Shown here: in pieces, positions 62,945 to 64,000 of the stretch
Layout: each line of letters starts with the position of its first letter
How positions within the stretch are numbered: position 1 is the stretch's first letter
From: Apilactobacillus micheneri
GTDB taxonomy: Bacteria; Bacillota; Bacilli; Lactobacillales; Lactobacillaceae
Length of the DNA stretch: 64,000 bases
Assembly (NCBI RefSeq): GCF_002993975.1
Contig: NZ_POSO01000001.1
Coordinates: forward strand, 62,001-126,000
Direction of reading: 5' to 3'
The notes under the pieces: model-generated
What the model saw: the letters and a program-made list of their open reading frames with translations, nothing else
Told to the model about the DNA's origin: nothing
Databases searched by the model: none
Made by a program: the position numbers and the translations under genes

Positions 62945-64000
62945 TTAATTACTTTGACCATTGGCTTTTTCAATTTCATCTTTATCACGTAAACTAAGTT
63001 TTTCAACATCTAATACCTTATCAACTAAGCCATTATAAAAACTAGTTTCATGAGATACGATAATTGCGTTACCAGGGAAATTATTAATTGCTTGTTTTAA
63101 TGATTCCTTAGTTTCATCATCCAAATGATTAGTAGGTTCATCCATAATCAAGAAATTACTTGGTGTAAATTCTAGCATGGCTAATTTAACCTTAGTTTGT
63201 TCCCCACCTGATAATTCACCAATTGGTTTCATTGCATTTGCAGCATCTAAACCACATTTAGCTAATTTAGTACGAATTGGTTTTTGTTCCAACTTAGGGA
63301 ATTTATTTTGAATAATTTGTAATGGGGTTTCTTTATCATTAGACCAGATTAAATCTTGACTAAAGTAACTAACTTTAGCAGATGGTGAAAAGTCCGCTTT
63401 ACCACCCATTGGTTTTAATAAACCTAAGATTGATTTAATTAAAGTTGATTTACCAACCCCATTAAATCCTTCAAAACCAACTTTTTCATCAGTATTCACT
63501 GAGAAGCTAACTGGTTTTAATAATGGTTTATCGTATCCAACTGATAGTTCATCAACTACCAAGGCATTTTGTGAACCAGTATCTTCATATGGAAAGTTGA
63601 ATGAAGCATGAATGTTAGTTGATGGTGGATCAACAACTTCCATATGTGATAGCATTTTTTCACGTGATTTAGCCATTGTTGATCTAGAACCAGCTTTATT
63701 TTTACGAATGAAAGCTTTGGCCTTTTCAATTTCAACTTGTTGTTTGTCATATTCTCTTTGTTGCACTTTTTCACGTTCATCACGTTGACGCATAGCTGCT
63801 TTAAAATCACCACGATATTTAGTAATTTTACCAAAAGCAATATTTACGATACAGTTAGTAACTTTTTCCAAGAATTCATAATCATGAGAAATTACCATAA
63901 CTGCACCATCAAAATTATTTAGATAATCTTCCAACCATGAAATGTGCGCAGTATCCAAATAATTGGTTGGTTCATCAAGCAAAATAACATCTGGATTTTC
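62945..64000 (-). CDS. ABC-F family ATPase (partial, 5' end outside window)
   Basis: Cytoplasmic ATPase with two nucleotide-binding domains and no membrane part; the family acts on the ribosome, and some members protect it from antibiotics. Seen here are 351 codons: the Walker B of domain 1 (LLDEPTNYLD), the linker (Lys/Glu/Gln-rich, about residues 50-110), and all of domain 2 with EGFNGVGKST, LSGGEQTKV and MDEPTNHLD. The frame runs to the window edge. Subfamily cannot be set without the N-terminus. Confidence 0.92.
   Translation of the reverse strand, partial: ENPDVILLDEPTNYLDTAHISWLEDYLNNFDGAVMVISHDYEFLEKVTNCIVNIAFGKITKYRGDFKAAMRQRDEREKVQQREYDKQQVEIEKAKAFIRKNKAGSRSTMAKSREKMLSHMEVVDPPSTNIHASFNFPYEDTGSQNALVVDELSVGYDKPLLKPVSFSVNTDEKVGFEGFNGVGKSTLIKSILGLLKPMGGKADFSPSAKVSYFSQDLIWSNDKETPLQIIQNKFPKLEQKPIRTKLAKCGLDAANAMKPIGELSGGEQTKVKLAMLEFTPSNFLIMDEPTNHLDDETKESLKQAINNFPGNAIIVSHETSFYNGLVDKVLDVEKLSLRDKDEIEKANGQSN

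Overview
The window is a low-GC, AT-rich Firmicutes chromosome segment whose gene content and order fit the family Lactobacillaceae, most likely a small-genome, peptide-dependent lactobacillus. The evidence is the order rpoB-rpoC, rpsL-rpsG-fusA, rpsJ-rplC-rplD, a ctsR-clpC heat-shock operon, an X-prolyl dipeptidyl aminopeptidase next to a proline iminopeptidase, a full Opp oligopeptide importer with two OppA lipoproteins, a Ser T-box, a lysine riboswitch and HelD. I cannot fix genus or species from the sequence alone.

Layout. 1-13.4 kb, almost all on the minus strand: start of the S10 ribosomal operon (rplD cut by the window edge, rplC, rpsJ) behind its own promoter and structured leader; the str operon (rpsL, rpsG, fusA); a plus-strand prepilin peptidase; rpoC and rpoB behind a strong promoter with a terminator-like leader hairpin. 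13.4-19.7 kb: clpC and ctsR with a CtsR operator, an eight-gene tRNA cluster, serS with a T-box leader, and a deoxynucleoside kinase. 19.8-31 kb: a lysine-riboswitch-controlled permease, acetyltransferases, an esterase, a PAP2 phosphatase, a TSUP/DUF1634 exporter pair, a split ThrE-type exporter, a DtxR-family regulator, a CDF metal exporter, a DUF1003 protein and an RluA-family pseudouridine synthase. 31-46 kb: alpha-carbonic anhydrase, a short UvrA paralogue, small membrane proteins, a fumarate-reductase-like flavoprotein, a lipoprotein nuclease with a His-rich tail, guaA, coaA, helD and a histidine phosphatase. 46-54 kb: oppA2, oppA1, oppBCDF. 54-64 kb: hflX, a YeiH-type transporter with divergent LysR regulator, a Nudix hydrolase with a broken guanylate-kinase paralogue, a frameshifted pepX, a proline iminopeptidase, an unknown membrane protein and a truncated ABC-F gene.

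How the genes work together. Most of the window is housekeeping: transcription, translation and protein quality control. The adaptive theme is amino-acid nitrogen supply: Opp imports peptides, PepX and PIP would release proline-containing units, the L-box permease takes up lysine, and ThrE may export excess threonine or serine. pepX appears inactivated by one frameshift.

I found no CRISPR array, insertion sequence, prophage or obvious new defence system. The most unusual signals are small lesions. A tRNA-Gly has a 6-nt anticodon loop and a tRNA-Lys has a shortened T-arm. There are single-base frameshifts in pepX and the guanylate-kinase paralogue. Three membrane-protein genes have a good ribosome binding site but no AUG, GUG or UUG at normal spacing. 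Also notable are a three-copy terminator hairpin, a structured region upstream of oppA2, and the His/Tyr/Arg-rich tail of the nuclease.
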